Below, piece by piece: positions 60,374 through 62,902 of a stretch of 62,902 nt of DNA. Each line of letters opens with the position of its first letter. The stretch's first letter is position 1. The notes under the pieces were generated by a model. The model searched no databases and was not told the origin of the DNA. It saw only the letters and a program-made list of their open reading frames with translations. This DNA comes from JAZDFC01 sp043808235 (GTDB taxonomy: Bacteria > Bacteroidota > Ignavibacteria > Ignavibacteriales > Melioribacteraceae), in NCBI GenBank assembly GCA_043808235.1, contig JAZDFC010000043.1, positions 1 to 62,902 on the forward strand, read 5' to 3'. Both the position numbers and the translations under genes were made by a program.

Positions 60374-62281
60374 CTATTTATTCTTTCCGGGATACAACTC
60401 GCTCGACTGCGTCATCATTGCGTTGATTCGCTGAACTAATTTATGCGGGTCTGTTAAATATCCGTCAAGCAGCATCGCTGATTCAAATAACTGTTCCGTT
60501 ACGTCAGTGATGAATTCATCCTTCGGGTTATTTTTATAAATCGAAAGAAGGTTTCTCATCAATTTGTGCTCCTGGTTTACCTCGAGTACTTTTTTTGGCA
60601 GCGAAGTATCCTTGCTCGTGACTTTCAGAATTTTCTGCATTGTTGACGAAAGTCCATCTTCTTTGCCAACTAGCACAGCCGGACTATCTTTCAACCTTTT
60701 CGATTCTTTAACATCCTCGACACGGTCGCTTAAAATTTCTTTCATCCTCGAACAAAGACTTGAGAAATGAAGTTTATCCTCCTTCCCCAGTTCCTCGGCT
60801 TTTTCTTTGTCTTCAGTTACCGATTCCAACTTTTCAAGTTTGGACAAATCAGCCTGATCGGCAGATTTGAATTCGAGGTCGTTGAACTTCATTAATGAAC
60901 TTAGTACAAATTCATCAATCGGGTCATAAAGATAAAGAACTTCGATACCTTTACTTTTGAAAATCTCAAGATGTGGATCCTGGGCCACGGCTTCTCTGCT
61001 GCTTCCGGTAAGATAATAAATCTCTTTCTGTTTATCTTTAATTCTTGAAGAGTATTCTTCGAGTGAAATCAATTCATTTTCATCTTTGGAAACAGATGAA
61101 TTGAATCGCAGCAGCTTCGAAAATTTTTCACGGTTAGCATAATCCGAATAACCAACTTTAAACAACTTTGCATGCTCTTTCCAAAACTCATTATATTTTT
61201 CAACATTCTCGGTAGCGAGCTTTGCAAGATGATTTAAAACATTGTTGGTAACACTGCTGCTTATTTTATGGAAAACGATATCCTCCTGCAGTGTCTCTCT
61301 TGATATGTTTAAAGGCAAGTCTTCCGAATCGACAACACCTTTTACAAATCCAAGATACTCGGGAAGCAAATCTTTATTCTTGTGTTGAATTAAAACTCTG
61401 CGAACGTACAAATCAAGCCCGTGCTCATCTCGGTACATGCCGAACATATCGTTACTTTTCTTCGGGATAAACAATAAACAATTAAACTGAATCGGCGCGT
61501 CAACAGAGGTGTGAATTATATCGAATGGTTCGTCAGCATCATAGGATAAAAACTTATAAAACTCATTGTATTGTTCTCTTGTAACTGAAGTTTTCGGTTC
61601 GCGCCAAATCGCAGAAATTGTGTTTACCTGTTTATCATCAACTTTAATTGGGAAAGAAATGAAGTTGGAATGTTTTTTAATTGTGCTTTCGATACGGTAA
61701 TTCTCGGCAAATTCCTTTTCTTCTTCTTTCAGATGAACTTCGATAGTTGTGCCTCTTGATAATTTTTCATCAAGTTCTTCAATAGTATAACTGCCCAGAC
61801 CGTCGCTCGTCCATTTTATTGCCGGTTCATTTAATTGGGCAGATTTCGTTTTGATTATAACCTCTTTCGCTACCATGAATACAGAATAGAATCCTACTCC
61901 AAATTTACCTATCAAACTGCTTGTATCTTCCTTGGTCTCGCCAAGTTTTTTCAGGAACTCAGCAGTACCGGATTTTGCAATCGTTCCAACATTTGCAATT
62001 ATTTCATCTTTCGTCATTCCAATCCCGGTATCAGAGACCGTCAGAATGTTTTTCTTCGAGTTGCACGATATTTTTATTTCCAGCGGGAGATCCTTATCCG
62101 TAATTTCATTGCCGCTAATTGACTCAAAACGGATTTTATCCAGTGCGTCCGATGCATTTGAAACCAACTCACGCAGAAATATTTCTTTATGTGTATATAA
62201 TGAATGAACAAGTATATTAAGAAGCTGATTAACCTCAGCTTTAAATTCATGTTTTTCGGTAATGTTTTTTGTTGAAGACAT
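60374..62281 (-). CDS. htpG: Chaperone HtpG (Hsp90)
   Basis: This 635-aa Hsp90 homologue has the GHKL ATPase domain with NASDALDKIRFES (Asn for Mg, about residue 42), VSDTGIGMTKDEI (about 82) and GKFGVGFYSVFM (about 124). The middle domain has LYVRRVLIQHK and GVVDSEDLPLNISRE (the catalytic-Arg region, about 340), and the C-terminal dimerisation domain ends with ESAMLLDGYL. It folds client proteins under stress. The start is the ATG at 62281. It is monocistronic. Confidence 0.97.
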   Translation of the reverse strand: MSSTKNITEKHEFKAEVNQLLNILVHSLYTHKEIFLRELVSNASDALDKIRFESISGNEITDKDLPLEIKISCNSKKNILTVSDTGIGMTKDEIIANVGTIAKSGTAEFLKKLGETKEDTSSLIGKFGVGFYSVFMVAKEVIIKTKSAQLNEPAIKWTSDGLGSYTIEELDEKLSRGTTIEVHLKEEEKEFAENYRIESTIKKHSNFISFPIKVDDKQVNTISAIWREPKTSVTREQYNEFYKFLSYDADEPFDIIHTSVDAPIQFNCLLFIPKKSNDMFGMYRDEHGLDLYVRRVLIQHKNKDLLPEYLGFVKGVVDSEDLPLNISRETLQEDIVFHKISSSVTNNVLNHLAKLATENVEKYNEFWKEHAKLFKVGYSDYANREKFSKLLRFNSSVSKDENELISLEEYSSRIKDKQKEIYYLTGSSREAVAQDPHLEIFKSKGIEVLYLYDPIDEFVLSSLMKFNDLEFKSADQADLSKLEKLESVTEDKEKAEELGKEDKLHFSSLCSRMKEILSDRVEDVKESKRLKDSPAVLVGKEDGLSSTMQKILKVTSKDTSLPKKVLEVNQEHKLMRNLLSIYKNNPKDEFITDVTEQLFESAMLLDGYLTDPHKLVQRINAMMTQSSELYPGKNK

Positions 62282-62410
62282 AATTCACCTCACAATTTTA
62301 TCATTAATATTAAATATGATTTTTCCGGCTGTAAAAATAATTTTTTGACAAACAATTTTCTAATATGAAAAATTAAAAATCGGGCAGAATACTTCTAAAC
62401 TGGTAAAAGT

Positions 62411-62695
62411 TTAGATGAACCTCTGAAGGATATAACGAACTATAAATGCCGCTAAAGCAGCAACTGCCAAATAAATTGCTAACGTTTTAAAGGATTGCCT
62501 TGTAATTACTAACAAGGATTTATACCCCCGCCAGCCACATGCTTTGCATCTGTAAACTTTAAAAAAAGTGAACTTTTTAATAAAAGTTTCTACAAAAGTC
62601 CTTGTCCTGGATCTGTGCAAAGTCGCTATTTTGCCACAATCGGGACACTTGCCGAATTGCGGATTTCTATTTACTAATATTTTTAATGGTTTCAT
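62411..62695 (-). CDS. Small zinc-ribbon membrane protein
   Basis: This 94-aa protein has two CxxC pairs (KCPDCGKIAT near residue 17 and YRCKACGWRG near 48) that can bind one zinc, joined by a basic linker with many Thr, Arg and Lys, and a C-terminal membrane helix (TLAIYLAVAALAAFIVRYIL, about 71-90). It is probably tail-anchored with the zinc ribbon in the cytoplasm. The function is unknown. Confidence 0.75.
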   Translation of the reverse strand: MKPLKILVNRNPQFGKCPDCGKIATLHRSRTRTFVETFIKKFTFFKVYRCKACGWRGYKSLLVITRQSFKTLAIYLAVAALAAFIVRYILQRFI

Positions 62696-62902
62696 TCAAA
62701 CAACATTCTTATAATGACTATGATTAAAAATATGGAAAATTTTTTTTTAATGACAGTGGATGCAAACATCGTTAATTCGACCGCAAGCGAAGATGTTAAA
62801 ATTGAACATGTATATTAAAATCGGGTGGGACATTTGGATATGGGAGTAAAATATTCAGTGCCCGTAAAGACACAATTCCCCCTAAAACACCCAGCAATCC
62901 CG

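Noticed and set aside
62696..62902. Possible start of a further gene at the right edge
   Set aside because: No open frame with a ribosome site continues to the edge; the stretch looks non-coding.

Overview
The window comes from an AT-rich bacterium of the Bacteroidota, most likely the class Ignavibacteria (Melioribacter/Ignavibacterium type). Evidence: three secreted proteins end in type IX secretion (T9SS) sorting domains with the YPNPFNP signature common in that class; the RpoD is the short (286 aa) form found in Bacteroidota; there is a Bacteroidota-type histone H1-like protein (Hc1) and a bacillithiol gene (bshC); several promoters carry a TAnnTTTG -7 element instead of a sigma70 -10 box. 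Almost all of it looks chromosomal. I see no rRNA, tRNA, IS transposase, phage or CRISPR.

Layout. 1-7.2 kb: a T9SS lectin-like protein, an unassigned two-gene unit (possibly sigma/anti-sigma-like), a CapA-like phosphatase, and a hydrolase / ETF:quinone oxidoreductase-like / histone H1-like operon. 7.4-11.2 kb: a tight five-gene operon (acyl-CoA dehydrogenase, HisA-like, cNMP-binding protein, universal stress protein, eIF2B-like). 11.2-16.8 kb: lplA, rpoD, a DUF2911-TPR protein, a cysteine-desulfurase-like enzyme and a lipoprotein. 16.9-24.6 kb: a complete tryptophan operon trpL-E-G-D-C-F-aroF-B-A. Its leader encodes a 25-aa peptide with four consecutive Trp codons and two mutually exclusive hairpins, i.e. 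a ribosome-mediated attenuator.

24.6-28.4 kb is accessory: an mntA/hepT module whose hepT carries an internal deletion, a fast-evolving outer-membrane/lipoprotein pair between two related repeats, and a HisH-like protein that has lost its catalytic triad. 28.4-35.5 kb: a phosphoesterase, then lpd, fused E1, E2 and lipA, which together make a branched-chain 2-oxoacid dehydrogenase and its lipoyl cofactor. With the acyl-CoA dehydrogenase and the membrane Fe-S oxidoreductase this suggests branched-chain amino acid or acyl-CoA oxidation feeding a quinone pool.

35.6-47 kb: nth, glmM, a divergent sigma-like protein, a BamD-like/DUF58/M15 operon whose DUF58 gene seems to start at an ATA codon, hydE preceded by what looks like an N-terminal remnant of hydG, an 1165-aa T9SS cargo and an LD-carboxypeptidase. 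47.5-55 kb: bshC, then a coupled housekeeping operon (DNA methyltransferase, folD, deoC, HicB-like, trmH, aroA) and a YmdB-like phosphodiesterase. 55-62.9 kb: another T9SS protein, a PIN toxin pair, a DnaQ-exonuclease/UvrC-like gene split by a one-base frameshift in a T8 run, an MgtC-family transporter, htpG and a small zinc-ribbon membrane protein.

The strongest uncommon signals are the trp attenuator, the T8 frameshift (UUU UAA G), the ATA start, the catalytically dead HisH, the hydG remnant and the internally deleted hepT. All calls are from reading the sequence; no database search was run.
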